From contig NZ_JACMTR010000002.1 in NCBI RefSeq assembly GCF_014267175.1, positions 3,373,501 through 3,437,500 of the forward strand: a stretch of DNA of 64,000 nucleotides, in the 5' to 3' direction. Of the stretch, positions 46,580 to 55,253 are shown one piece after another. How positions within the stretch are numbered: the first letter of the stretch is position 1; each line of letters begins with the position of its first letter. The notes beneath the pieces are model-generated. The model saw only the letters and a list, made by a program, of their open reading frames with translations, searched no databases and was not told the origin of the DNA. This DNA is from Pseudonocardia sp. C8 (GTDB taxonomy: Bacteria; Actinomycetota; Actinomycetes; Mycobacteriales; Pseudonocardiaceae). Position numbers and translations under genes: made by a program.

Positions 46580-47270
46580 GGTGTGGCCTCCAGGGCGGTC
46601 ACGGTGGATGCGGGACTCCGGTGCCGGAGTCGACGTCGATGCTAATAGGGGTGCGGGAGCCGGTTCCCGTCGGCGTGCGGTCGGCGGCGCTTCCGCCCGC
46701 ACGCCCCGTCACGGGTGCCCCCGCCGCGGTCGGGTCCACTCCCCGCCCGCTCCGACGCCTCGGTCCACGGGTCGATCCGCACCATCCCGCTGCGGCAGGG
46801 GCGACGTCGTGCAGATCGCGTGCCCCGCCGGGATCGATCAGCACGGTGTCGCCCCGGGCAGGGCACCACCGTGCACCTCGAACGCCAGGCCCGGATCGAT
46901 CAGCACGCTCCCGCCCCCGACACGGCAACTTCGTGCGACTCGCACCCCACGCCCGGACCGATCAGCACGATGTCGCCCCGGACACGGCAACTTCGTGCGT
47001 CTCGGACCCCGTACCCGGATCGATCAACACCTTGCCGCCCCGGACAGGGCACCATCGTGCGACTCGGGGGCCACCCCGAATTCGATCAGCACGTTCCCGC
47101 CCCGGACACGACGACAACGTGCGTCTCGCGCATCGCTACACGAGGTCGATCAGCACCATCCCACCCCGAGAGGGCGACATCGTGCAGGTCGCCCGCCGCG
47201 CCGGGATCGATCAGCACGGTGTGGCCGTCCCGCCGGGAAGAGGCCCGGCGGCGCCCGTGTTGCACCGGGC
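46580..47270. other. Divergent intergenic region with repeat array
   Basis: The 691 bases between the thrS and monooxygenase starts hold the eight-unit 62-bp array (46770-47236). The first 190 nt next to thrS are free of repeats and should contain its promoter; I could not pick boxes with confidence. Only 34 nt separate the array from the monooxygenase start. Confidence 0.6.
46770..47236. repeat. 62-bp tandem repeat array, locus 2
   Basis: TCGATC-type words mark units at 46772, 46834, 46896, 46958, 47020, 47082, 47146 and 47207, a spacing of 62 nt five times, then 64 and 61. Each unit carries GCAC, a CGCCCCG core and CGTGC, folding as a hairpin. Arms vary together: GCACGGTG with CACCGTGC at 46842, GCACGA with TCGTGC at 46966, GCACGTT with AACGTGC at 47090. 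The units run in the same direction as those at 10205-10575. The first and last units are the most degenerate. Confidence 0.92.
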
Positions 47271-48278
47271 GTGGTTCCCCTCTCCGTCCTCGATCTGGTC
47301 CCCGTCGCCGACGGCTCGTCGGCCACCGACGCGCTGGCACACAGCACCCGGCTGGTGAAGCGCGCCGACGAGCTCGGCTTCACCCGCTACTGGGTGGCCG
47401 AGCACCACGCCATGCCCGGGATCGCGAGCTCGTCGCCGCCGGTGCTGATCGCGCACCTGGCCGGGGTGACCGAACGGATCCGGGTCGGGTCCGGCGGCGT
47501 GATGCTGCCCAACCATCGCCCGCTCGTCGTCGCCGAGCAGTTCGGCACCCTCGAGGCGCTGCACCCGGACCGGATCGACCTGGGGATCGGCCGCGCGCCC
47601 GGCACCGACCCGAAGACCGCGGCGGCGCTGCGCGGGATCACCGCGGCACAGCTCGGGACCCCCGACGACTTCCCCGACCAGCTCGTCGAGCTCGCGTCGT
47701 ACTTCCGGGGCGACGCGGACGTGCTTGCGGTGCCGGCCAGGGGAAACGCGCCGTCACTGTGGTTGCTGGGGTCGTCCGGGTACTCGGCGAAGGTGGCCGG
47801 CATGCTCGGGCTGCCGTTCGCGTTCGCGCACCACTTCAGCGCGCACAACACCCTGCCCGCCCTGGAGATGTACCGGGAGCACTTCCGGCCGTCGGCGATG
47901 CTCTCGGAGCCGTACTCGATGATCGCCGCCGCCGTGTTCTGCGCCGACACCGACGAGGCCGCCCGCGATCTCGCGCTCCCGTCGGCCCTGCAGTTCCTGC
48001 ACCTGCGCCTGGGCAACCCGCGCGAGCTCCCCGGGCCGGACGAGGTCGCGGCGTTCGAGTGGACCGACTCGGCTCGGGCGTTCGTCGAGCAGCGGCAGGC
48101 CGATCAGATCATCGGGGCACCGGCGACGGTGCGGGCCGGGGTCGAGGAGCTGGTGGCCCGGACCGGGGTCGACGAGCTGATGGTGACGACGGCGACCTAC
48201 CGTGGCGAGGACCGGTTGCGGTCCTACGAGCTGCTCGCCGAGGCGGTCGGCATGCCGCGGGCCGTCGCCGCGGCGTGA
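47271..48278 (+). CDS. Luciferase-like (LLM class) flavin-dependent monooxygenase, MsnO8-like
   Basis: A TIM-barrel flavoprotein of the bacterial luciferase superfamily, 335 residues. It begins [14 protein letters not shown] and shows [60 protein letters not shown] in adjoining blocks, and FAFAHHFS. Members use FMN or F420 and act on varied substrates; the substrate here is unknown and light production is not implied. GTG at 47271 fits the family N-terminus but has no clear ribosome site, and the 62-bp array ends only 34 nt upstream. Confidence 0.87.
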   Translation: MVPLSVLDLVPVADGSSATDALAHSTRLVKRADELGFTRYWVAEHHAMPGIASSSPPVLIAHLAGVTERIRVGSGGVMLPNHRPLVVAEQFGTLEALHPDRIDLGIGRAPGTDPKTAAALRGITAAQLGTPDDFPDQLVELASYFRGDADVLAVPARGNAPSLWLLGSSGYSAKVAGMLGLPFAFAHHFSAHNTLPALEMYREHFRPSAMLSEPYSMIAAAVFCADTDEAARDLALPSALQFLHLRLGNPRELPGPDEVAAFEWTDSARAFVEQRQADQIIGAPATVRAGVEELVARTGVDELMVTTATYRGEDRLRSYELLAEAVGMPRAVAAA

Positions 48279-48519
48279 TCCACTCCATCCCACTCCGCCG
48301 TACGGCGCAGGCATGATGGTGCTTGCGGTGGACGTTCCCCGGTGCGAACGGTCACCCGCTGGCGCACGATCCCGATGACGTGCCGACATTCGAGTGATGT
48401 CGATCTGGCGAGCACATCGCAACGCACCGGTAACTCGTTGACCGGCCGAGCACGCGCGTGCCCGGACCCCGACCATGCGCCGGCCCACCCCGCCGGCCGG
48501 ACCGTGAGAGGAGAGGCGG

Positions 48520-51500
48520 TTGACCGCAGGCCCGCCCCCACCACCGCGGTCCCGGCGTTCCCCCGACGACTCCGATCCGTACGGCGTCCCCCGCGCCGTC
48601 CGGACCGAGGAACGTCCCTCCGGCCGGCACAGCAGCGACGAGGTCGCCCGCGACGACTCCGGACGCCCGCCGCGGCACGGCGCGCCGGCAGCGTCCGCGC
48701 CGGGCCGGCACTCCGGTGGCCGGGTCCGGCCCTCCGGTGGCGTCCCCCGGCACCCGAACGGCGCCGCGGCGGCGTCGGCCCGCGGACCGGCCCCCGCGCC
48801 GACGCCCACCCCCGAACCGGCCCAGGACACCGCCCGCACACCGGCCGCGCAGCCGGCGCGCCGGTCCGGGGAGACGAGCAAGGTCGGTCTGCGGGTGCGG
48901 GGTGGCCCCGTGCCGCGCGACCCGGGGCCACCACACCGCAACCCGGGCACGGCGACCCGCGACCCGCGTACGGCACGGCGCGACCCGAGCTCGGCACCCC
49001 GCGACCCGAGCACGGCGCGGCCGCCGTCCCCGGCCTCGAACACCGCTCCCCCGCCCCCGCCCGCCGGCACCGCTCCCGCCGGGCCGCGGACCGGTGCCAC
49101 ACCCGCCGGGCCTCCGGCATCCGGCACCCCGTCGACCGGCACCCCGTCCGGCGCGACGATGTCCGGCACGACGATGTCGAGGCCAGCAGGCTCCCCGCCC
49201 GCCGGGCCTCCGACACCCGCCGGCCCTCCGGCACCCTCGGGCTCCGCCCCCGCGCGGCCGTCGACCGGCCACGCACGCCCCGGACAGCCGTCGGGTGCGG
49301 TGCCCACGGCATCCCCGGCCGCCACCGCACCCGTCCGGCCGCAGCGGGGTGCGCCCCCGGCCGGTCCCGCACCGCACGGTCCCCGCCCGGGCTCCGCCCC
49401 GGGGCGCGAGGACTCCGGCCCGAACGACACCGCGGTGTCCGCTCCCCCCGCCGGCCCCGGCCCGACCGGTGCCCCCGACACCGACGACGAGCACGAGGCG
49501 AACGTCGACGCCCCGCGGCCCCGGCGGGGCGGACGCCGCCGGGCCGAGCCGGACGGCCCGCTGGACCGGGTCGTCGCGCTGGTCGGTCCCGGGATCGGGA
49601 CGGTCCGGCGCCGGCTCGGCATCCTCGACGCCGAGCAGAAGGCCGCGCTCACCCCCGAGCAGCGCCGGACCCGCCGTCGTACCCAGATCCGCTACTCGGT
49701 GATCGGCTCGCTGGCATCGGTCGTGCTGCTGCCGCTGCTCCTGTTCGGGCTCGGCTGGCTGATCTTCCCGGTCCCCACCACCGACGAGGCGGTCCAGAAG
49801 CAGATCGCGACCGTGTCCTACGCCGACGGCGGCCAGCTCGCCCGGCTGGTCCCCGAGCAGGGCAACCGGATCCGGGTGGGCATGGAGGCGATCCCGCCGC
49901 ACGTCCGCGAGGCGGTGCTGGCCGCGGAGGACCGGACGTTCTACTCGAACCCGGGCTTCGACGTCACCGGGATCCTGCGGGCCGTGTTCAAGCAGGTCAC
50001 CGGCGGCGCGGGCGGCGGCTCGACGATCACCCAGCAGTACGTCAAGAACACGCTGGTCGGCAACGACGCGACGTACTGGCGCAAGTACAAGGAACTGATC
50101 GTCTCGCTGAAGGTCTCGGGCCAGAAGACCAAGGACGAGATCCTCAACGACTACCTGAACGCGATCTACTTCGGGCGCGGCGCCTACGGCATCGAGTCCG
50201 CCAGCCTGGCCTACTTCGGCAAGCCGGCGGCCGAGCTGACCATCAGCGAGGGTGCGCTGCTCGCCGGTGTCATCCAGGCCCCGTCGAACTGGGACCCGGC
50301 GAACTCCCCGGAGCGCGCCCAGCAGCGCTGGAACTTCGTCCTCGACGGGATGGCCCAGCAGGGCTGGATCTCGAAGGCCGAGCGGGACACCGCGGTCTTC
50401 CCGCAGACCGTGCCGCCGGAGAACACGTCCCGGTCGTCGTCGCTGACCGACGAGCGCGGGCACGTCCTCAAGGCCGTCCGCTCCGAGCTGGGCACCCTGG
50501 GCATCTCCGAGCAGGCGTTCGCGCAGGGCGGCCTGCAGGTCACGACGACCATCGACCCGCAGCGCCAGCAGCAGCTGACCGACGCCGTCCGCGCCGAGAT
50601 GGAGGGCCAGCCCGAGGTCCTGCGGTCCGGTGCGGTCGCGATCGACCCGCGCACCGGCGGGATCGTCGGCTACTACGGCGGCGAGAACGGCGCCGGCATG
50701 GACTACGCCCAGGTGGTGAAGCAGCCCGGGTCGACGTTCAAGCCGTTCGCCGTGCTCGCCGGGCTGATGGAGGACCCGCCGGTCGGGCTGGGCACCGTCT
50801 TCGACGGCTCGGAGCGGCCCGGCCTGCGCAACGCCGAGGGCGCCAGCTGCCCGCGGTGCGACCTCAAGCAGGCGATGACGATCTCCAACAACGTCGTCTT
50901 CACCAAGCTGGCCGCGCAGGTGGGTCCGCAGAAGGTCGCCGAGGCGGCCCGGCTCGCCGGGATCACCGCGCCCCTGGAGAACCCGGACGCCCGGCTCCCG
51001 CTGGGCAACAAGGAGGTCACCCCGGTCCAGCTGGCGTCGTCGTACGCGACGATCGCGGCCGGCGGCGTCTGGCACGCGCCGCACATGGTCTCGAAGGTCG
51101 TCGACTCCGAGGGCCGGGTGCTCTACGAGCACTCCCCCGGCGAGGGCGAGCAGCGCTTCTCCGAGCAGGTGGCCCGCAACGTCGCCGAGGCGATGATGGA
51201 CGTCGTCACGCACGACGACCTGGAGCTCCCGGACGGGCAGCAGGCGGCCGCGAAGACGGGCACCGTGCAGTCCCGCTTCGAGGGCGAGAACAACGACGCC
51301 TGGTTCGCCGGCTTCACCCCCGACCTGGTCACCGCCGTGTGGATCGGCACCGACCGCAACGACCCGATCCGCTCGGCGTCCGGTGCCCCGATCAACGGCC
51401 GCGACCTGCCCGGTGACGTCTGGCAGGAGTTCATGTCCAGCGCGGTCCGCAGCTCCGGTGTCTCCGAGTTCCCGACCTTCCGGGCCATCGGGGAGGAGCC

Positions 51501-51756
51501 CTCGGAACTGGCGGCGAACGAGCCGACCGAGACCCCGGAACCGACGGCGACCAGCAGCGCGCCGCCGCCGTCGGCATCGCCGACGCCGAGCCCGCAGCCG
51601 CCCGAACCGGCGGCACCGCCGCCCGCGAACCCGCCCGAGCCGACCGGCACGCCGGAGCGGACCGCCGACCCGCGGATCGCCCCGCAGCGGGAGCTGCAGC
51701 CCGAGGACCCGCAGCCGGGTGAGGACGCCGCCCGGGACGAGCCGACCGTCGGCTGA
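48520..51756 (+). CDS. ponA: Class A penicillin-binding protein (transglycosylase/transpeptidase), PonA type
   Basis: A bifunctional peptidoglycan synthase of 1078 residues. The first 390 residues are a cytoplasmic, Pro/Ala/Gly/Arg-rich disordered tail; a single helix follows at about 392-414. The GT51 transglycosylase has E470 in AAEDRTFYSNPG and GGSTITQQYVKN. The transpeptidase has S738/K741 in PGSTFKPF, SNN (789-791) and KTG (912-914). A Pro/Glu-rich extracellular tail ends the protein. TTG at 48520 is taken as start because AGGAGAGG lies about 4 nt upstream. The tail is much longer than in E. coli PBP1 enzymes and long even for actinobacteria. Confidence 0.94.
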   Translation: MTAGPPPPPRSRRSPDDSDPYGVPRAVRTEERPSGRHSSDEVARDDSGRPPRHGAPAASAPGRHSGGRVRPSGGVPRHPNGAAAASARGPAPAPTPTPEPAQDTARTPAAQPARRSGETSKVGLRVRGGPVPRDPGPPHRNPGTATRDPRTARRDPSSAPRDPSTARPPSPASNTAPPPPPAGTAPAGPRTGATPAGPPASGTPSTGTPSGATMSGTTMSRPAGSPPAGPPTPAGPPAPSGSAPARPSTGHARPGQPSGAVPTASPAATAPVRPQRGAPPAGPAPHGPRPGSAPGREDSGPNDTAVSAPPAGPGPTGAPDTDDEHEANVDAPRPRRGGRRRAEPDGPLDRVVALVGPGIGTVRRRLGILDAEQKAALTPEQRRTRRRTQIRYSVIGSLASVVLLPLLLFGLGWLIFPVPTTDEAVQKQIATVSYADGGQLARLVPEQGNRIRVGMEAIPPHVREAVLAAEDRTFYSNPGFDVTGILRAVFKQVTGGAGGGSTITQQYVKNTLVGNDATYWRKYKELIVSLKVSGQKTKDEILNDYLNAIYFGRGAYGIESASLAYFGKPAAELTISEGALLAGVIQAPSNWDPANSPERAQQRWNFVLDGMAQQGWISKAERDTAVFPQTVPPENTSRSSSLTDERGHVLKAVRSELGTLGISEQAFAQGGLQVTTTIDPQRQQQLTDAVRAEMEGQPEVLRSGAVAIDPRTGGIVGYYGGENGAGMDYAQVVKQPGSTFKPFAVLAGLMEDPPVGLGTVFDGSERPGLRNAEGASCPRCDLKQAMTISNNVVFTKLAAQVGPQKVAEAARLAGITAPLENPDARLPLGNKEVTPVQLASSYATIAAGGVWHAPHMVSKVVDSEGRVLYEHSPGEGEQRFSEQVARNVAEAMMDVVTHDDLELPDGQQAAAKTGTVQSRFEGENNDAWFAGFTPDLVTAVWIGTDRNDPIRSASGAPINGRDLPGDVWQEFMSSAVRSSGVSEFPTFRAIGEEPSELAANEPTETPEPTATSSAPPPSASPTPSPQPPEPAAPPPANPPEPTGTPERTADPRIAPQRELQPEDPQPGEDAARDEPTVG

Positions 51757-51807
51757 CCGGCCCCGCGGCGCCGCGCCGAACGGTGCGCGCGCCGGTCACC
51801 GCCGGGC

Positions 51808-51820
51808 TACCGTGGGGCCG
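51808..51820 (+). promoter_or_regulatory. Leaderless promoter of the 70-aa gene
   Basis: TACCGT (51808-51813) fits a TAnnnT -10 box and ends 6 nt before GTG at 51820, so transcription would begin at the start codon. No Shine-Dalgarno sequence is present. The -35 region is not obvious. Confidence 0.55.
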
Positions 51821-52032
51821 TGACCGGACACCATCACTTCGAGGTGGTGGCCTGGCGGGCCGACCGCAGGCTCACCCTCTACGTGCCCGGGATCGAGGCC
51901 TCGACCACCGTCGACGACCCGCGGGCCGCCGAGGACGCCGTCCGGGACCTGATCGCCGACCTCACCGGCGTCGACCGGCGCGAGATCACCTGCGACATCC
52001 GGCTCGGCCGGCCCTGGCGGTCCGGGATCTGA
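51820..52032 (+). CDS. Small HicB-like protein, 70 aa
   Basis: Residues about 6 to 63 fit a HicB-like partial RNase H fold: beta strands FEVVAWRADRRLTLYVPG, then a helix (AAEDAVRDLIADLTG) and a closing strand REITCDIRL. There is no HicA toxin gene or DNA-binding tail next to it, so a toxin-antitoxin role is not supported; many stand-alone HicB-like proteins have no known role. The message looks leaderless. It converges on the LysR gene with a 5-nt gap. The family call is tentative. Confidence 0.6.
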   Translation: MTGHHHFEVVAWRADRRLTLYVPGIEASTTVDDPRAAEDAVRDLIADLTGVDRREITCDIRLGRPWRSGI

Positions 52033-52037
52033 CCCCC

Positions 52038-52928
52038 TCACGACGGCGGGACCAGGACCCGCGCCGCGACCTCCTGCACCGCACCGGTCAGCGCGTCCAG
52101 CACGGGCGTGGACAGCGTCCAGTGCTGCCAGTACAGGGGGACGTCGAGGTGCCGCTCGGCGTCGAGCAGCACGATCCGGCCCGAGTCCGCGGCCGCCCGC
52201 GCCGGGGCGTCGGTGAACAGGCCCCAGCCCAGCCCGGCCCGGACGGCGTCGTGGTAGCCGTCGGCGGCCGGGACCCGGTGCGCCGGCCCGGTGCACGGCC
52301 GGTGGGTGAGGGTGCGGACGAACCGGGTCTGCAGCCGGTCCTTCGGCCCGAAGTCCACCCGGGGCGCGGCCGGGAACGCGGTCGCGGGATCGCGCCCGGC
52401 GAACCAGCGGTCGTACACCGGCCGGGCCGCCACCGGGCGGTAACGGGTGGCTCCGATCGGTTGCACCGCGCAGCCCTGCACCGGGGTCGCCGACGTCGTC
52501 ACCGCGCCGATCACCGCGCCCTCGCGGAGCAGGGCCGCGGTGTGCTCCTCGTCGTCGACGTGCAGGTCGAGCCGGACGCCGTAGCGGGCGGCCAGCGGCA
52601 CGACGGCGCGCAGGAACCAGTGGGTGACCGAGTCGGCGTTCACCGCGATCGGCAGGTGCAGGGCCGTCGCGTCGTCGTCGCCGAGGCTGCGCGCCACCGA
52701 GTCCTCGAGCACCGCGATCTGGCGGGCGAGCCGCAGCAGCGTCTGCCCGGCCTCGGTCGCGACGCAGGGCCGGGACCGTCGCACCAGGATCTGCCGGGAC
52801 TGCCGTTCCAGGGCCTTGATCCGCTGGGACACTGCCGAGGGCGTGATCTTCAGGAGTGCGGCGGCCGCCTCGAAGCTGCCCTCCTCGACGACGGCGCTGA
52901 GCGTGGCCAGCCGGGCCCGGTCGTACAT
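52038..52928 (-). CDS. lysG: LysR-family regulator, ArgP/LysG type
   Basis: A 296-residue LysR protein with N-terminal helix-turn-helix (LATLSAVVEEGSFEAAAALL; TPSAVSQRIKALERQ) and a substrate-binding effector domain. It belongs to the ArgP/LysG group by its pairing with a divergent lysE gene; in Corynebacterium LysG activates lysE when lysine, arginine or histidine accumulate. ATG at 52928. The 74-nt divergent region has an inverted repeat at 52942-52963 suited to a LysR dimer. Confidence 0.92.
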   Translation of the reverse strand: MYDRARLATLSAVVEEGSFEAAAALLKITPSAVSQRIKALERQSRQILVRRSRPCVATEAGQTLLRLARQIAVLEDSVARSLGDDDATALHLPIAVNADSVTHWFLRAVVPLAARYGVRLDLHVDDEEHTAALLREGAVIGAVTTSATPVQGCAVQPIGATRYRPVAARPVYDRWFAGRDPATAFPAAPRVDFGPKDRLQTRFVRTLTHRPCTGPAHRVPAADGYHDAVRAGLGWGLFTDAPARAAADSGRIVLLDAERHLDVPLYWQHWTLSTPVLDALTGAVQEVAARVLVPPS

Positions 52929-52941
52929 GAAGCGATCCTAA

Positions 52942-52963
52942 GGTTCATGAAGGATCCTGAACC
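52942..52963. promoter_or_regulatory. Likely LysG binding site
   Basis: GGTTCA (52942-52947) and TGAACC (52958-52963) form an inverted repeat with a 10-nt spacer, of the LysR T-N11-A type, in the space between the divergent lysG and lysE genes. Confidence 0.65.
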
Positions 52964-53002
52964 AGAACCATGATTCCCGGACGCCCGGCCTACGGTCGCC
53001 GG

Positions 53003-53599
53003 GTGAGCGTGGTGGTGGGGTTCGGTACCGGGTTGTCCCTGATCGCGGCGATCGGCGCGCAGAACGCGTTCGTGCTGCGGCAGGGGCTGCGGCGCGAGCA
53101 CGTGTCGGCGGTGGTCGTGTTCTGCGTGCTGGCCGACCTGGTGCTGGTGACGGCGGCGGTGGCCGGTGTCGGCCTGGTGCTCGCCCGGGTCCCCGGCCTG
53201 GTCGAGGTCGTGCGCTGGGGCGGGGTCGCCTACCTGGCCGGCTACGGGCTGCTCGCGCTGCGCCGCGCCGTGCGGCCCGGGACGCTGACCGCCGACGTCC
53301 GCGGCAGCTCCCGCCCGCTGGTCCCGGTGCTGGGCAGCGCGGCCGCGTTGACCCTGCTCAACCCGCACATGCTGCTGGACCTGCTGGTGCTCGGGTCGCT
53401 GGCCGCCGCGCACGGCGACGACGGCCGGTGGGCCTTCGCCGCCGGGGTGGTCGCGGCCAGCACGACCTGGTTCGCGGGGCTGGGGTACGGGGCGGCCCGG
53501 CTGGCCGGCCTGTTCGCCCGGCCGGTGGCCTGGCGGGTGCTGGACGGCGTCGTCGCCGCCGTGATGCTGGGCCTCGCCTCCGCGATCGCCCTCTCCTGA
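53003..53599 (+). CDS. lysE: LysE-family amino acid exporter
   Basis: A 198-residue transporter with six hydrophobic helices and the family N-terminus GTGLSLIAAIGAQNAFVLRQGL, plus ALTLLNPHMLLDLLVLGS. It should export basic amino acids by proton exchange. GTG at 53003 is preferred over an ATG at 52970 because it gives the family start and TACGGT (52991-52996) lies 6 nt before it, suggesting a leaderless message activated by LysG. The lysG-lysE pair is self-contained. Confidence 0.93.
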   Translation: MSVVVGFGTGLSLIAAIGAQNAFVLRQGLRREHVSAVVVFCVLADLVLVTAAVAGVGLVLARVPGLVEVVRWGGVAYLAGYGLLALRRAVRPGTLTADVRGSSRPLVPVLGSAAALTLLNPHMLLDLLVLGSLAAAHGDDGRWAFAAGVVAASTTWFAGLGYGAARLAGLFARPVAWRVLDGVVAAVMLGLASAIALS

Positions 53600-53605
53600 G
53601 AAAGG

Positions 53606-53636
53606 TTGCGGTTGACGTCGCGTCAACTTCTACGGT
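53606..53636 (+). promoter_or_regulatory. MerR-type promoter with 19-bp spacer and palindrome
   Basis: TTGCGG (53606-53611) and TACGGT (53631-53636) are separated by 19 nt, the stretched spacing typical of MerR-controlled promoters. The palindrome GTTGACG-TCG-CGTCAAC (53611-53627) fills the spacer. The -10 ends 7 nt before the GTG of the merR gene, so the message may be leaderless. Confidence 0.7.
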
Positions 53637-53643
53637 CGTCACC

Positions 53644-54393
53644 GTGACGACGGAGGAGAGCTGGACGACCGACCAGGTGGTCCGGCTGGCCGGGGTCAGC
53701 TCGCGCACGCTGCGCCACTACGACCAGGTGGGCCTGCTCCGTCCGGCCGCGACCGGGCCGGGCGGGCGCCGGATCTACCGGCGGCCGGAGCTGCACCGGC
53801 TGCAGCACGTGCTCGTGCTGCGGGAGCTGGGCCTGGGCCTGCCGGACATCGCCGCGGTGCTCGATGGGGGGTCCGAGGTGGACGCGCTGCGCGCCCACCA
53901 CGAGCGCCTGCGCCGCGAGATCGGGCGGCTGCGCCGGCTCGCCGACACCGTCGCACGGTCCATCGAGGAGAGAGAAGGGGGAGATCCGATGTCCGCCGAC
54001 GAGATGTTCGCCGCGTTCCGCGACGACCCGCACGCCGAGGAGGCCCGCGAGCGCTGGGGCGCCGAGGCCGTCACCGTCCAGGAGAAGGTCGCGGGCTGGG
54101 ACCGCGACACGGCCGCCGACGTCCACGCCGGGATGACCGAGGTCCACCGGCGGCTGGCCGGCCTGATGGAGTCCGGGGCGCCGGTCGACGCGCCCGAGGT
54201 CCAGGACGCGGTCGCCGCGCACCACGCGTGGGTGAGCCGGTTCTGGGTGCCCGGCCGCGAGGCCTACACCGGCCTCGGTGCCCTCTACGTCGACGACCCG
54301 CGGTTCACCGCGACCATCGACGCCTACGGTGACGGGCTCGCCCGCTACCTGCGCGACGCGATCGCGGTGTACGCACGGGCCAACCTGGAGTAG
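53644..54393 (+). CDS. MerR-family regulator with TipAS-like domain
   Basis: The 249-residue protein has an N-terminal MerR helix-turn-helix (TDQVVRLAGVSSRTLRHYDQVGLL), a coiled-coil dimer helix and a C-terminal domain with the TipAS pattern (about 130 to 245; VSRFWVPGREAYTGLGALYV). TipA proteins of Streptomyces sense thiopeptides and related compounds and control multidrug genes. It probably activates its own promoter. The AraC gene begins 12 nt downstream, so the following hydrolase run may be under its control (inference). Confidence 0.9.
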   Translation: MTTEESWTTDQVVRLAGVSSRTLRHYDQVGLLRPAATGPGGRRIYRRPELHRLQHVLVLRELGLGLPDIAAVLDGGSEVDALRAHHERLRREIGRLRRLADTVARSIEEREGGDPMSADEMFAAFRDDPHAEEARERWGAEAVTVQEKVAGWDRDTAADVHAGMTEVHRRLAGLMESGAPVDAPEVQDAVAAHHAWVSRFWVPGREAYTGLGALYVDDPRFTATIDAYGDGLARYLRDAIAVYARANLE

Positions 54394-54404
54394 AACCGCA
54401 GGGC

Positions 54405-55253
54405 ATGGACGCCGAGTACGTGCCGGCGCGGCCGCCCGCCGCGCTGCGCCGGCACGTGCTCCGCTATCTCGGCTACCGGGAGCGATCCGACACCCCGGTG
54501 CGGCGCCGGCAGCCCCCGGCCGCCGGCGTCGCGCTGATCCTCGGGTTCCACCCGTTGACGCTGGCCGGCCCGGCGGTCGGGTCCGGGACGGTCGCCGCGT
54601 TCGTCGGCGGGCTCAGCGACACCTGGGTGCTCACCGAGTTCACCGGCCCCCAGGCCGGCGTCCAGGTGGACCTGACCCCGCTCGGGATGTTCACGCTGCT
54701 CGGCGGGCGCACCGTGCCGGGCGGCGCGATCCCGGCCCTCGACGACCTCGACGACCCGGAGCTGGCGGCGCTGCCCGACCGGCTCGCCGCCGCCCCCGGC
54801 TGGGCGGAACGCTTCGCCCTGGTCACCGGCCTGCTCGCGGGCCGCCTGCTCGACGTCCGGGCGCGGCGGCCCGCACCGGAGGTCGCGCACGCCTGGAACC
54901 GGCTGGCCGCGACCCGGGGCCGGGCCTCGATCGCCGGGCTGGCCGCCGAGACCGGCTGGAGCCGCCGGCACCTGCAGGCCCGGTTCCACGCCCAGATCGG
55001 GCTCGCGCCGCGCACCGCTGGGCGGGTGCTGCGGTTCGCGGCCGCGTCCCGGCTCGTCGGCGCGAGCACCACCCCGCTGGCCGACGTGGCCGCCGGCTGC
55101 GGGTACGCCGACCAGGCCCACCTGACCCGGGAGTTCCGGGCACTGGCCGGGACGACGCCGTCGGCGTACCGGGCCGAGTGGGCCGGCTGGGCGGCCGAGT
55201 TCCCGTCCGTTCAAGACCCGGCCGCCCGCACCGGCCAGGATCGGCCGGCATGA
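54405..55253 (+). CDS. AraC-family transcriptional regulator
   Basis: A 282-residue regulator with a variable N-terminal sensor region and C-terminal AraC double helix-turn-helix (AGLAAETGWSRRHLQARFHAQ; PLADVAAGCGYADQAHLTREF). N-terminal relatives include the DUF6597 type. ATG at 54405, 12 nt after the merR stop. Its stop overlaps the VOC gene start (ATGA), so it is translated together with three small enzymes downstream. Confidence 0.92.
   Translation: MDAEYVPARPPAALRRHVLRYLGYRERSDTPVRRRQPPAAGVALILGFHPLTLAGPAVGSGTVAAFVGGLSDTWVLTEFTGPQAGVQVDLTPLGMFTLLGGRTVPGGAIPALDDLDDPELAALPDRLAAAPGWAERFALVTGLLAGRLLDVRARRPAPEVAHAWNRLAATRGRASIAGLAAETGWSRRHLQARFHAQIGLAPRTAGRVLRFAAASRLVGASTTPLADVAAGCGYADQAHLTREFRALAGTTPSAYRAEWAGWAAEFPSVQDPAARTGQDRPA

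Noticed and set aside
46580..46770. T-box riboswitch or attenuator upstream of thrS
   Set aside because: No T-box sequence or specifier stem was found, and the repeats begin too far upstream and lack the required features.
46770..47236. Possible CRISPR array
   Set aside because: Units vary throughout and there is no constant repeat of 28 to 37 nt alternating with unrelated spacers. The whole 62-nt unit is homologous and no cas gene is in the window.
46272..48278. A much longer monooxygenase protein starting before the array
   Set aside because: The open frame crosses the 62-bp repeats, where codons are not conserved and the period is out of frame. Family homology starts at GTG 47271.
47271..48278. 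Bioluminescence locus
   Set aside because: The luciferase-like fold is shared by many flavin monooxygenases, and no luxB, luxCDE or regulatory genes are present.
51820..52032. HicAB toxin-antitoxin module
   Set aside because: No HicA-type gene lies next to the small protein, and it lacks a DNA-binding tail.
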